Notes under the pieces: model-generated
What the model was told of the DNA's origin: nothing
The model's input: the letters and a program-made list of their open reading frames with translations, nothing else
Database searches by the model: none
Translations under genes and position numbers: made by a program
Assembly: GCA_039527025.1 (NCBI GenBank)
Contig: BAAAJN010000005.1
Coordinates: 124,001 to 188,000, forward strand
Direction: 5' to 3'
DNA length: 64,000 bases
From: Microlunatus lacustris
GTDB taxonomy: Bacteria > Actinomycetota > Actinomycetes > Propionibacteriales > Propionibacteriaceae
Part shown: in pieces, positions 31,596 through 40,298 of the stretch
Layout: the number at the start of each line of letters is the position of its first letter
Numbering within the stretch: position 1 is the first letter of the stretch

Positions 31596-31601
31596 ACAGT
31601 A
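31596..31601 (-). promoter_or_regulatory. -10 box of the leaderless HipA-like operon
   Basis: TACTGT on the minus strand ends 7 nt before the GTG at 31588. Confidence 0.5.
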
Positions 31602-31693
31602 GTGTGCAGGGCCTCCGGCCACGGGACGCCTCCTCCGACCGCGGAGGCCCGCCCGTTTGACCCTCGCAGGGCGGCCACGTAATCTTGGTCGTC

Positions 31694-31714
31694 GGTGTGC
31701 GCTCGTCGCACGCC
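31694..31714 (+). promoter_or_regulatory. Small stem-loop in the region upstream of rplU
   Basis: GGTGTGCG and CGCACGCC form a 7-of-8 bp stem around a 5-nt loop. It lies upstream of the proposed rplU -10 box, so it could be an operator. It would lie in an mRNA leader only if a further upstream promoter exists. Confidence 0.25.
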
Positions 31715-31769
31715 GTCCCGGTGTGATCGGATCCGGCCCTGCGGGCTGGAGGCGTGGTCACGCCGCCGA

Positions 31770-31775
31770 TAGACT
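31770..31775 (+). promoter_or_regulatory. Candidate -10 box of rplU-rpmA
   Basis: TAGACT, 31 nt before the rplU GTG, giving a short leader with AGAGAGTAGG as a possible ribosome binding site. The -35 region is not convincing. Confidence 0.4.
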
Positions 31776-31806
31776 TCCGGAAGACATCGAAGAGAGTAGG
31801 TCAGGC

Positions 31807-32115
31807 GTGTACGCAGTCGTGCGTAGTGGCGGCCGCCAGCACAAGGTCAGCGTGGGCGACGTTCTCGAGATCGACAAGACCGACAGCGCGGTGGGCGAGA
31901 GCCTCAACCTGCAGCCGTTGATGGTCGTCGACGGCGAGTCCGTGCTCTCGACGGCCTCGGCCCTGAGCTCGGTCACCGTGACCGCCGAGGTGCTCGGCGC
32001 CACCAAGGGTCCGAAGATCCACATCCTCAAGTACAAGAACAAGACCGGCTACCGCAAGCGCCAGGGACACCGCCAGCACTACGTCCAGGTCCGCGTCACC
32101 GGTATCGAGAGCTGA
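31807..32115 (+). CDS. rplU: 50S ribosomal protein L21
   Basis: A 102-residue ribosomal protein that binds 23S rRNA. It begins VYAVVRSGGRQHKVSVGDVLEID with GTG at 31807 as start; upstream in-frame starts give sequence unlike the family. The C-terminal part KIHILKYKNKTGYRKRQGHRQHYVQVRVTGI is the L21 signature. It forms an operon with rpmA, 7 nt downstream, the usual bacterial arrangement next to obgE. Confidence 0.98.
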   Translation: MYAVVRSGGRQHKVSVGDVLEIDKTDSAVGESLNLQPLMVVDGESVLSTASALSSVTVTAEVLGATKGPKIHILKYKNKTGYRKRQGHRQHYVQVRVTGIES

Positions 32116-32122
32116 GGCAGAC

Positions 32123-32410
32123 ATGGCACACAAAAAGGGCGCATCCTCCACCCGCAACGGTCGCGACTCGAACGCCCAGCGCCTCGGCGTCAAGCGTTTC
32201 GGCGGCCAGCTGGTCAACGCCGGCGAGATCATCGTCCGCCAGCGCGGCACGCACTTCCACCCTGGTGACGGCATCGGCCGCGGCGGCGACGACACCCTCT
32301 TCGCCCTGCGCGAGGGGCACGTCGAGTTCGGCACCAAGCGTGGCCGTCGCGTCGTCAACATCCTCCCGCTGGACGTCCCGGCCCCCGTCGAGGCAGCCGT
32401 CTCCGTCTAG
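32123..32410 (+). CDS. rpmA: 50S ribosomal protein L27
   Basis: A 95-residue ribosomal protein near the peptidyl-transferase centre. The N-terminus MAHKKGASSTRNGRDSNAQRLGVKRFGGQ is intact without the leader extension that needs cleavage in Firmicutes. It is followed by a strong terminator, so obgE is transcribed separately despite the conserved order. Confidence 0.98.
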   Translation: MAHKKGASSTRNGRDSNAQRLGVKRFGGQLVNAGEIIVRQRGTHFHPGDGIGRGGDDTLFALREGHVEFGTKRGRRVVNILPLDVPAPVEAAVSV

Positions 32411-32426
32411 TTCGACCTCGCACGAC

Positions 32427-32465
32427 CGGAAGGGTGGCCCGTTCGGGCCACCCTTCCGCTGTTTT
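32427..32465 (+). terminator. Rho-independent terminator after rpmA
   Basis: A perfect 14-bp stem (32427-32440 and 32445-32458) with a GTTC loop followed by CTGTTTT. This is the clearest U-tailed terminator in the window. Confidence 0.92.
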
Positions 32466-32545
32466 CCCGGCGGACGACCTCGTCGCCCGTCCCGACCGAC
32501 CACCAACCCCGTACGTCAGCACCGTACGCACGAGAGGAGCGCGGC

Positions 32546-34114
32546 ATGGCGATCCCCAGCTTCGTCGACCAGGTCACGCTGCACGTCTACGGCGGCAACG
32601 GCGGGCACGGTGTGGCCTCGGTCCACCGCGAGAAGTTCAAGCCGCTCGGCGGGCCCGACGGCGGCAACGGCGGTGACGGCGGCTCGGTCATCCTGCGCGT
32701 CGAACCCGGCCTGACCACCCTGGTGGACTACCACCGGCAGTCCCACCGCAAGGCGACCAGCGGCCAGCCGGGTCGGGGTGACCACAACAACGGCGCCAAC
32801 GGCGAGGACATCGTCCTGGGCGTCCCGGACGGCACCGTGATCAGCGACGCCGACACCGGTGAGCTGCTGGCCGACCTGACCGGCGAAGGTGCGGAGCTGG
32901 TGGTGGCCCGCGGCGGACGGGGTGGCCTCGGCAACGCGGCCCTGGCCTCGGCCGCGCGCAAGGCTCCCGGCTTCGCGCTGCTGGGCGAGGAGGGCGAGAC
33001 CCGGACCGTCCGGCTGGAGCTCAAGGTCGTCGCCGACGTGGGCCTGGTCGGCTTCCCGAGCGCCGGCAAGTCCTCGCTCGTCGCCGCCATCTCCCGGGCC
33101 CGGCCGAAGATCGCCGACTACCCGTTCACCACCCTGGTGCCGAACCTCGGGGTCGTCGTGGCGGGGGAGACGACCTACACCGTCGCCGACGTCCCCGGGC
33201 TGATCGAGGGCGCCAGCGAGGGCCGGGGCCTGGGCCACGACTTCCTGCGGCACATCGAGCGGTGCGCCGCCCTGGTGCACGTGCTGGACTGCGCCACCTT
33301 CGAGCCCGGTCGCGACCCGTTGACCGACCTGGACGTCATCGAGGCGGAGCTGGCCGCGCACGGCGGGCTGGAGGACCGGCCCCGGCTGGTCGCGCTCAAC
33401 AAGATCGACATCCCCGACGCGGCCGAGCTGGCCCAGCTGGTGGTGGAGGACCTCGAGTCCCGCGGGTTGCGGGTGTTCGAGATCTCCACCAAGAGCGGCC
33501 AGGGCCTGCAGGGGCTGACCTTCGCGATGGCGGAGCTGGTGGCGGAGCGGCGCGCGGCGATGCCGGCTCCCGTGCCCGCCCGGATCGTGCTGCGGCCCCC
33601 GTCGGTGGGCGGCAGGTCGACGGGCGGCAGGGGCGGCGCGGAGTTCACCATCAAGGCCGAGGGCGAGCTGTGGCGCGTCCGCGGCGAGAAGCCCGAGCGC
33701 TGGGTGCGGCAGACCGACTTCAACAACACCGAGGCCGTCGGCTACCTCGCCGACCGGCTGAACCGGATCGGCATCGAGACCCGGCTGCTCGAGCTCGGCG
33801 CCCGCGCCGGGGACGCCGTGGCCATCGGCGGGGCTGACGCCGTCGTCTTCGACTTCGCCCCGCAGGTCGACGTCGGCGCGGAGATCCTCAGCCGACGCGG
33901 CGAGGACCAGCGCTTCACCGAGGAGCGCCCGGCCGCCCGACGTCGTCGGGACAAGGACGCCGCCTACCACGCGGCCGACGACGAGGTGGCGGGCGAGTTC
34001 ACCTTCACCTCCCTCGACGACCTGGACGAGGACGCCCCGGAGCTGGACGAGGACGACCCGTCGTCGGAGCTCGTCGACGGCCCGTCGACCGGGTCGACCC
34101 GCGGCGATGCCTGA
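32546..34114 (+). CDS. obgE: GTPase Obg (CgtA)
   Basis: A 522-residue ribosome-associated GTPase that acts in 50S assembly and growth control. The glycine-rich Obg domain fills the first ~158 residues (YGGNGGHG, GGPDGGNGGDGGSV). The G domain has GFPSAGKSS at 169-177, the switch DYPFTTLVPNLG, DVPGLIEGA and NKID. An OCT domain follows (EFTIKAEGELWRVRGEKPERWVRQTDFNN), and the protein ends in an acidic tail (DLDEDAPELDEDDPSS). Upstream GAGAGGAG gives a good ribosome binding site. It overlaps proB by 8 nt. Confidence 0.97.
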   Translation: MAIPSFVDQVTLHVYGGNGGHGVASVHREKFKPLGGPDGGNGGDGGSVILRVEPGLTTLVDYHRQSHRKATSGQPGRGDHNNGANGEDIVLGVPDGTVISDADTGELLADLTGEGAELVVARGGRGGLGNAALASAARKAPGFALLGEEGETRTVRLELKVVADVGLVGFPSAGKSSLVAAISRARPKIADYPFTTLVPNLGVVVAGETTYTVADVPGLIEGASEGRGLGHDFLRHIERCAALVHVLDCATFEPGRDPLTDLDVIEAELAAHGGLEDRPRLVALNKIDIPDAAELAQLVVEDLESRGLRVFEISTKSGQGLQGLTFAMAELVAERRAAMPAPVPARIVLRPPSVGGRSTGGRGGAEFTIKAEGELWRVRGEKPERWVRQTDFNNTEAVGYLADRLNRIGIETRLLELGARAGDAVAIGGADAVVFDFAPQVDVGAEILSRRGEDQRFTEERPAARRRRDKDAAYHAADDEVAGEFTFTSLDDLDEDAPELDEDDPSSELVDGPSTGSTRGDA

Positions 34115-35249
34115 GCGGACGGCTGTCGCCGCTGCCGCGCGGGTGGTGGTCAAGGTCGGCTCGTCGTCGCTGACCACGCCCCAGGGCGGGATCGACCCGG
34201 CGCGGATCGAGGCGTTGGTCGACGCGCTGGCCGCGGTCCGGAGGGCCGGCCGCGAGGTCGTGCTGGTCTCCTCCGGGGCCATCGCCGCCGGGCTGGCGCC
34301 GCTCGCCCTGCGGACCCGGCCCCGCGACCTCGCCACCCAGCAGGCCGCCGCGTCGGTCGGCCAGGGCCTGCTCATGGGCTACTACACCCACCTGTTCGCC
34401 GCGCACGACCTCGGCGTCGGCCAGGTGCTGCTGACCGTCGACGACGTCACCCGGCACGGCCACTACCGCAACGCCTTCCGCACCTTCGGCCGGCTGCTCG
34501 AGCTGGGTGTGGTGCCGGTCGTCAACGAGAACGACACCGTCGCCACCCACGAGATCCGGTTCGGGGACAACGACCGGCTGGCCGCACTGGTCGCCCACCT
34601 GGTGCACGCCGACGCCCTGGTGCTGCTGAGCGACGTCGACTCCCTCTACACCGCGAAGCCGACGGAGCCGGGTGCCCGGCGGATCGTCGAGGTGCGGGAC
34701 GAGGCGGACCTGGTCGGGCTCGACGTCTCGGCCCGCGGCTCCGCCGTCGGCACCGGCGGCATGGTCACCAAGGTGGAGGCTGCCCGGATCGCCACCACCG
34801 CGGGCATCGACGTGGTGCTGACCAGCGCGGACCACGCCGCGGCCGCGCTGGCCGGGGAGCCGGTCGGCACCTGGTTCCACCCCACCGGCAAGCGCCGGCC
34901 CACCCGGCTGCTGTGGCTGCGGCACGCCAGCGACGCCCGCGGGACGCTCCGGCTCGACGCCGGGGCCGTCCGCGCCCTGGTCGAGCGGCACGCCTCCCTG
35001 CTGCCCGCCGGCGTCACCGCCGTCGACGGCTCCTTCAGCGCCGGCGAACCGGTGGACTTGGTCGGGCCGGACGGCGCCGTGGTCGCCCGTGGCCTGGTCA
35101 ACTACGACTCCGAGGAGCTGCCCGCCCTGCTGGGCCGCAGCACCCGGGAGCTGGCCGCCGAGCTGGGCGCCGGTTACGACCGCACCGTCGTGCACCGCGA
35201 CGCGCTGGTGGTGCTCGACGCCCGGGACCGGGCCACCCTCAAGATCTGA
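34107..35249 (+). CDS. proB: Glutamate 5-kinase
   Basis: A 380-residue enzyme for the first step of proline synthesis, phosphorylating glutamate with ATP. The amino-acid kinase domain starts at VVVKVGSSSLT and includes LVSSGAIAAG, VPVVNENDTVATHEIRFGDND and SDVDSLYT. A C-terminal PUA domain (about 285-370, ending GLVNYDSEELPALLGRSTREL) is present, as in E. coli ProB. The ATG overlaps the obgE 3' end, so expression is coupled. proA lies 6.8 kb downstream, separated by a peptide importer and a methyltransferase gene. Confidence 0.97.
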   Translation: MPERTAVAAAARVVVKVGSSSLTTPQGGIDPARIEALVDALAAVRRAGREVVLVSSGAIAAGLAPLALRTRPRDLATQQAAASVGQGLLMGYYTHLFAAHDLGVGQVLLTVDDVTRHGHYRNAFRTFGRLLELGVVPVVNENDTVATHEIRFGDNDRLAALVAHLVHADALVLLSDVDSLYTAKPTEPGARRIVEVRDEADLVGLDVSARGSAVGTGGMVTKVEAARIATTAGIDVVLTSADHAAAALAGEPVGTWFHPTGKRRPTRLLWLRHASDARGTLRLDAGAVRALVERHASLLPAGVTAVDGSFSAGEPVDLVGPDGAVVARGLVNYDSEELPALLGRSTRELAAELGAGYDRTVVHRDALVVLDARDRATLKI

Positions 35250-35348
35250 CGCCGCGGGCCCGGCCGGCGCAACAACCGTCCGCCGGGACGCCGTGTCACC
35301 GCCAGCTTGCGCGTGTCGTCGATGTCTGTGCCCCCGGTGGTGTCGGTA

Positions 35349-35354
35349 TAGGGT
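35349..35354 (+). promoter_or_regulatory. Candidate -10 box for the peptide ABC importer
   Basis: TAGGGT within GGTATAGGGT, about 83 nt before the TTG start of the binding protein. It would give a leader of roughly 75 nt. No strong -35 or operator is visible in the 187-bp gap after proB. Confidence 0.35.
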
Positions 35355-35436
35355 CGGACCACTTCCAGTCCGACGCCCCTCCCCGGTCCGCCCATCGCTG
35401 GTCCCCCGGGGAGCGGCCGCACCCACGAGGTGGACG

Positions 35437-37113
35437 TTGACCATCCCCAGCACCTTCAAGAAGACGATGGCGGTGCTCGCCTCCCTGGCCACCGTCACCG
35501 CGCTCGCCTCCTGTGCGCAGAGCGAGCGCGACGCAGGCTCCGACACCAGCGCCGACGCCGGCAACAACGCCACGTTCGTGTTCGCGGCGTCCTCCGACCC
35601 GGTGATGCTCGACCCGGCGATGGCCAGCGACGGCGAGACCTTCCGCATCTCGCGGCAGATCTTCGAGGGCCTGGTCGGGGCGAAGCCCGGCAGCACCGAC
35701 GTCGAGCCGCTGCTGGCCACCGAGTGGACCGCGAGCGAGGACGGCAAGAGCTACACCTTCGAGCTGCGCGAGGGCGTGAAGTTCTCCGACGGCACCGACT
35801 TCACCGGCGAGGCCGTCTGCGCCAACTTCGACCGCTGGTACAACTGGACCGGCCTCAACCAGTCCGAGAACATCACCTACTACTACGGCAAGCTGTTCCG
35901 AGGGTTCAAGACCGGCAAGACCGGTGGCATCTACGAGAGCTGCGAGGCACCGAGTGCCACCCAGGCCGTCGTCACGCTGAACAAGCCCTTCGCCGGGTTC
36001 GTCCAGGCGATGACCCTGCCGGCGTTCTCGATGCAGAGCCCCGAGGCGCTCACCCAGTACAACGCGGACAAGACCGAGGGCACCGACGACGACCCGCGGT
36101 TCTCCGAGTACGCCACGGCGCACCCGACCGGCACCGGACCGTACGTGTTCGACAGCTGGGACCGCGGCCAGCAGGTCACGCTGAAGGCGAACCCGGAGTA
36201 CTGGGGCGAGAAGGCCAAGACCCCCACCGTCATCGTCCGGACGATCAGCGACCCCAAGGCCCGCACCCAGGAGCTCCAGGCCGGGAACATCGACGGCTAC
36301 GACCTGGTCGGCCCGGCCGACATCCAGCCGCTCAAGGACGACGGGTTCCAGATCGTCAACCGGCCGGCGTTCAACATCTTGTACCTGGGCATGAACCAGA
36401 AGAACAAGGCGCTGGCCGACGTCCGCGTGCGGCAGGCCATCACCTACGCCATCGACCGCGCGGCCGTGGTCAAGTCCTCGCTCCCCGAGGGCTCCGAGCC
36501 GGCGGTCGAGTTCGTGCCGCCGACGGTCGCCGGGTACAACGACCAGGTCGAGTCCTACCCCTACGACCTGGACAGGGCCAAGCAGCTGCTGGCCGACGCC
36601 GGGCAGTCCGACCTCGAGCTCAAGTTCGCCTACCCGACCGGCGTCTCGCGGCCCTACATGCCCTCCCCGGAGGACACCTTCGCCGTGGTGAAGTCCCAGC
36701 TGGAGAAGGCCGGGATCACGGTCACCCCGGTCGCCGCCAAGTGGAGCCCGGACTACCTCGACATGATCCAGGGCGACGGTGGGACCGACAAGCACGACAT
36801 CCACCTGCTGGGGTGGACGGGCGACTACGACGACCCCGACAACTTCCTGGGGGTCTTCTTCGGCGCCAAGTCCAGCGAGTGGGGCTTCGACAACCCGGAC
36901 CTGTTCAAGAGCCTCGCGGCGGCGCGCGAGCTGCCGACGCGGGAGGAGCAGATCCCGGCGTACGAGAAGATCAACGCCGAGATCGCCGAGTACGTCCCGG
37001 GCGTGCCGCTGGCGCACCCGGCCCCGTCACTGGCCTTCGCGCCCGGCGTCGAGGGCTTCGTGGCCAGCCCCGTCCAGGACGAGGTGTGGAACAACGTCAC
37101 CGTCAGCGAGTGA
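35437..37113 (+). CDS. Peptide/oligopeptide ABC transporter substrate-binding lipoprotein
   Basis: A 558-residue family-5 solute-binding protein (DppA/OppA type) that would capture peptides outside the membrane. The proposed TTG start at 35437 has GAGG 6 nt upstream and yields a complete signal: KK at 8-9, hydrophobic MAVLASLATVTAL, and lipobox LASC with Cys26. An ATG at 35467 is possible but removes the basic N-region. Mature segments such as DPVMLDPAMASDGETFRISRQIFEGL and ATEWTASEDGKSYTFELREGVKFSDG are diagnostic. It heads a five-gene importer operon. Confidence 0.94.
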   Translation: MTIPSTFKKTMAVLASLATVTALASCAQSERDAGSDTSADAGNNATFVFAASSDPVMLDPAMASDGETFRISRQIFEGLVGAKPGSTDVEPLLATEWTASEDGKSYTFELREGVKFSDGTDFTGEAVCANFDRWYNWTGLNQSENITYYYGKLFRGFKTGKTGGIYESCEAPSATQAVVTLNKPFAGFVQAMTLPAFSMQSPEALTQYNADKTEGTDDDPRFSEYATAHPTGTGPYVFDSWDRGQQVTLKANPEYWGEKAKTPTVIVRTISDPKARTQELQAGNIDGYDLVGPADIQPLKDDGFQIVNRPAFNILYLGMNQKNKALADVRVRQAITYAIDRAAVVKSSLPEGSEPAVEFVPPTVAGYNDQVESYPYDLDRAKQLLADAGQSDLELKFAYPTGVSRPYMPSPEDTFAVVKSQLEKAGITVTPVAAKWSPDYLDMIQGDGGTDKHDIHLLGWTGDYDDPDNFLGVFFGAKSSEWGFDNPDLFKSLAAARELPTREEQIPAYEKINAEIAEYVPGVPLAHPAPSLAFAPGVEGFVASPVQDEVWNNVTVSE

Positions 37114-37115
37114 CC

Positions 37116-37156
37116 GGCGGCCCGCCCCGACCCCGCGCGGGTCGGGGCGGGCCGGC
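37116..37156 (+). terminator. Stem-loop between the binding protein and permease genes
   Basis: Arms 37116-37133 and 37139-37156 pair at 17 of 18 positions around a CGCGC loop. It sits between the lipoprotein gene and the rest of the operon. It probably attenuates transcription or protects the upstream mRNA so that the binding protein is made in excess, as in other importer operons (inference). Confidence 0.7.
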
Positions 37157-37179
37157 ACGGTGACCGGGGTGTCCGGCCC

Positions 37180-38205
37180 GTGCTGAGGTTCACGCTCCGC
37201 CGTCTGCTGCTGCTGGTCCCGGTGCTGTTCGGGCTCAGCGTGCTGCTGTTCGCCTGGGTGCGGGCGCTCCCGGGCGACCCGGCCCGGGCACTGCTGGCCG
37301 AGAAGGCCACGCCCGAGGCGATCGCCGCCGTCAACGCCCAGTACGGCTTCGACAAGCCGCTGCTCACCCAGTACCTGACCTACACCGGCCGGCTGCTGCA
37401 GGGCGACTTCGGCAACTCACCGCGGACCGGCCTGCCCGTGCTCGGCACCTTCCTCGAGCGGTTCCCGGCCACCATCGAGCTCAGCATCGCCGCCCTGCTG
37501 TTCGCCGTCGTGCTCGGCATCCCCGTCGGCTACCTGGCCGCCACGCGGGCGGGCGGCTGGCTGGACCGGCTCTTCGTGGCCGGCTCCCTGCTGGGCGTCG
37601 TGGTGCCGGTCTTCGTGCTGGCCTACCTGCTCAAGATCGTCTTCGCGGTCGGGCTGCCCGGCCCGCTGGGCGCGCTGGCGGTGCTGCCCACCTCGGGCCG
37701 CCAGGACCCGCGCATCGACGCCACCCACGTCACGAACTTCTACGTCCTCGACGGGTTGTTGACCCGGGAGTGGGACGCGTCGTGGAACGCGCTGACCCAC
37801 CTGGTGCTGCCCGGGATCGCGCTCGGCTGCATCCCGCTGGCGATCATCGTCCGGATGACGCGCGCCTCGGTGATCGACGTGCTCAACGAGGACTACGTCC
37901 GCACGGCTCGTTCGAAGGGTCTGTCCCGGGGACTGATCACCCGGCGGCACGTGCTGCGCAACGCGATGCTGCCCGTCACCACGACGATCGGGCTGCAGAC
38001 CGGAGCGCTGCTGGCCGGGGCCGTGCTCACGGAGTCGGTGTTCGCCTTCAACGGCATCGGCTCCTACCTGTTCGACGCGATCAGCGGCCTGGACTTCGCC
38101 GTCCTGCAGGGGTTCATCCTCTTCATCGCGGTGATCTACGCCCTCATCAACCTCGTCGTGGACCTGCTCTACGGCGTCATCGACCCGCGGCTGCGCACCG
38201 CGTGA
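37180..38205 (+). CDS. Peptide ABC transporter permease (DppB/OppB type)
   Basis: A 341-residue inner-membrane permease. The N-terminus LRFTLRRLLLLVPVLFGLSVLLFAWVRALPGDPAR is typical of the DppB group, and a segment GDFGNSPRTGLPVLGTFLERFPATIELS follows. The EAA-like loop is EDYVRTARSKGLSRGLITRRHVLRNAMLP near 243-271. Six helices are expected. The GTG start lies downstream of the attenuator-like stem-loop. It forms the channel with the next permease, which starts 10 nt later. Confidence 0.94.
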   Translation: MLRFTLRRLLLLVPVLFGLSVLLFAWVRALPGDPARALLAEKATPEAIAAVNAQYGFDKPLLTQYLTYTGRLLQGDFGNSPRTGLPVLGTFLERFPATIELSIAALLFAVVLGIPVGYLAATRAGGWLDRLFVAGSLLGVVVPVFVLAYLLKIVFAVGLPGPLGALAVLPTSGRQDPRIDATHVTNFYVLDGLLTREWDASWNALTHLVLPGIALGCIPLAIIVRMTRASVIDVLNEDYVRTARSKGLSRGLITRRHVLRNAMLPVTTTIGLQTGALLAGAVLTESVFAFNGIGSYLFDAISGLDFAVLQGFILFIAVIYALINLVVDLLYGVIDPRLRTA

Positions 38206-38215
38206 GGGGGACGAC

Positions 38216-39157
38216 GTGACCGCGCTCGACACCGTGGCGCCGCAGCGGCCGCAGGCGCTGGCCCAGCTGATGGGCGACGGAGTCGCCGACGACCGCGGGA
38301 CCAGCCTCTGGCGGGGCGCCTTCCAACGGCTGCGCCGCAACCCCAGCGCGATCATCGGCGCCGTCATCGTGGCCCTGTTCGTGCTGGTCGCGGTCTTCGC
38401 CCCGCTGCTCACCCCGTACCGGGCGGCCAGCACCGAGTGGATCGAGCAGGTGACGCCCAGCACCGTCCCCGGCCGCTCGGCCGAGCACGTGCTGGGCCTC
38501 GACTCGTTCGGCTCCGACCTGGCCACCCAGCTGCTCTTCGGCGCCCGGGCCTCGCTGATCATCGGCGTCGTCTCCACCGCGCTCGGCCTGCTGGGCGGCG
38601 CAGTGCTCGGCACCCTGGCCGGCGGGCTGGGCGGCTGGGTCGACACGGTGGTGATGCGCATCGTCGACATCCTGCTGTCGATCCCGTCGCTGCTGCTGGC
38701 CGTCAGCATCGCCGCCGTCCTCGGTCAGCGGCCCAGCGCGATCATGATCGCCATCGGGGCGGCCCAGGTGCCGATCTTCGCGCGGCTGCTGCGCGGATCC
38801 ATGCTCGCCCAGCGCGGCCAGGACTACGTGCTGGCCTCGGTCTCACTCGGTCTGAAGAAGCGCACCATCGTGATGAGCCACGTGCTGCCCAACTCCCTCG
38901 GCCCGGTGATCGTGCAGGCGACGCTCACCCTGGCCACCGCGATCATCGAGGTCGCCGCGCTGTCCTACCTGGGGCTCGGCGCCCCGGACCCGGCCATCGC
39001 CGAGTGGGGCCGGATGCTGGTCAAGGCCCAGGACCGGCTGCAGAGCGACCCGCACCTGGCGCTGCTGCCCGGTCTCTGCATCGCGGTCACCGCCCTGGGC
39101 TTCACGCTCTTCGGCGAGGCGCTGCGCGAGGCGCTGGACCCCAAGTCGAGGAGATGA
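38216..39157 (+). CDS. Peptide ABC transporter permease (DppC/OppC type)
   Basis: A 313-residue permease with an N-terminal cytoplasmic stretch and the DppC signature LRRNPSAIIGAVIVALFVLVAVFAPLLTPY, then HVLGLDSFGSDLATQLLFGARASLIIGV. The EAA loop is QDYVLASVSLGLKKRTIVMSHVLPNSLGP. GTG start with GAGGGGGACG just upstream. One of the two channel subunits of the importer. The ATPase gene follows after one base. Confidence 0.94.
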   Translation: MTALDTVAPQRPQALAQLMGDGVADDRGTSLWRGAFQRLRRNPSAIIGAVIVALFVLVAVFAPLLTPYRAASTEWIEQVTPSTVPGRSAEHVLGLDSFGSDLATQLLFGARASLIIGVVSTALGLLGGAVLGTLAGGLGGWVDTVVMRIVDILLSIPSLLLAVSIAAVLGQRPSAIMIAIGAAQVPIFARLLRGSMLAQRGQDYVLASVSLGLKKRTIVMSHVLPNSLGPVIVQATLTLATAIIEVAALSYLGLGAPDPAIAEWGRMLVKAQDRLQSDPHLALLPGLCIAVTALGFTLFGEALREALDPKSRR

Positions 39158-39158
39158 G

Positions 39159-40298
39159 ATGACCACGTCGAGCACCGGCGTCGAGGACCGCACCCTGGTC
39201 CGCCGCTCGGCCCGCGGGCCGGTCAACCGCAACGAGGTGCTGCTGGAGGTGCGTGACCTCCGGGTGACGTTCCAGCGCCGCGGCGGTGCCGCGACCCGCG
39301 CCGTCGACGGCGTCTCGTTCGCGGTCAAGCCCGGCGAGGTCGTCGGCATCGTGGGGGAGTCCGGCAGCGGCAAGTCGGTGACCTCGATGGCGGTGATGGG
39401 CCTGCTGCCCAGCCGCGGCGTCCAGGTCAGCGGGCAGGCGCTCTACCGCGGCCGGGACCTGCTCACCTTGGCGCCCGGCGAGCTGTCGGACCTGCGCGGC
39501 CGTGAGCTGGCCATGGTGTTCCAGGACCCGATGAGCTCGCTCAACCCGGTCGTCCCCGTCGGCACCCAGGTGACCGAGGTGCTGCTGCGGCACTCCGACG
39601 TCAGCCGGGCCGACGCCCGCGACGAGGCGGAGGACCTGCTGCGCCGCTGCGGCATCCCCGACCCGCGGCGCCGGCTCAAGGAGTACCCGCACCAGCTGTC
39701 CGGCGGCATGCGGCAGCGGGCGCTGATCGCCATCGCGCTGGCGTGCAAGCCGGCCCTGCTGATCTGCGACGAGCCGACGACGGCGCTCGACGTCACCATC
39801 CAGGCGCAGGTCCTCGAGCTGCTCAAGGAGCTGGTCACCGACCTGGGGACCGCGATGGTGATGATCACCCACGACCTCGGCGTCGTCGCCGGGCTCTGCG
39901 ACTCCGTCAACGTGATGTACGCCGGCCGGGTGGTGGAGGCAGCCCCCCGCCGGGAGCTGTTCGGCCACCCGCGGCACCGCTACACCGAAGGCCTGCTCGC
40001 CTCGATCCCGCGGTTGGACGCGCCCCGGGGCGAGCCGCTGCGACCGATCCCGGGCACTCCGCGCGACGTCCTGGGGTGGGGCCAGGGCTGCGCCTTCGCC
40101 CCTCGCTGCCGGCACGCCGCCGACGACTGCATCGTCGCGGACCTGCCCCTGGAGCCGATGGGCCGGCTGGGCCACCAGGTGCGCTGCGTCCACCCGGCGC
40201 CCGAGGGCGCGGCCAGGGCCGACTTGTCAGACCCTGCCGGGGCTGGAGCACCGCTGGGTTCTGACCAGTCGGCGCCGGGGGAAGGGGAGCTGCGATGA
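39159..40298 (+). CDS. Peptide ABC transporter ATP-binding protein (DppD/OppD type)
   Basis: A 379-residue ATPase. Walker A GESGSGKS is at 66-73, the Q-loop in MVFQDPMSSLNP, the signature LSGGMRQR, Walker B LLICDEPTTALD near 200-212 and the switch His in MITHDLG. The oligopeptide C-terminal region with an iron-sulfur-type cysteine pattern (GCAFAPRCRHAADDC) is present. The last ~25 residues (ADLSDPAGAGAPLGSDQSAP) are encoded by an inverted-repeat element and are not family-like, so the C-terminus seems to have been extended. Overlaps the next ATPase gene by 4 nt. Confidence 0.94.
   Translation: MTTSSTGVEDRTLVRRSARGPVNRNEVLLEVRDLRVTFQRRGGAATRAVDGVSFAVKPGEVVGIVGESGSGKSVTSMAVMGLLPSRGVQVSGQALYRGRDLLTLAPGELSDLRGRELAMVFQDPMSSLNPVVPVGTQVTEVLLRHSDVSRADARDEAEDLLRRCGIPDPRRRLKEYPHQLSGGMRQRALIAIALACKPALLICDEPTTALDVTIQAQVLELLKELVTDLGTAMVMITHDLGVVAGLCDSVNVMYAGRVVEAAPRRELFGHPRHRYTEGLLASIPRLDAPRGEPLRPIPGTPRDVLGWGQGCAFAPRCRHAADDCIVADLPLEPMGRLGHQVRCVHPAPEGAARADLSDPAGAGAPLGSDQSAPGEGELR
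40221..40270. repeat. Inverted-repeat element inside the 3' end of the dppD-like gene
   Basis: GACTTGTCAGACCC at 40221-40234 pairs with 40256-40270 (inverse GACTGGTCAGAACCC) with one mismatch and one bulge around a 21-nt loop. It lies in the coding region near the stop and encodes part of a non-conserved C-terminal tail, as expected for a small palindromic insertion. Confidence 0.65.
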
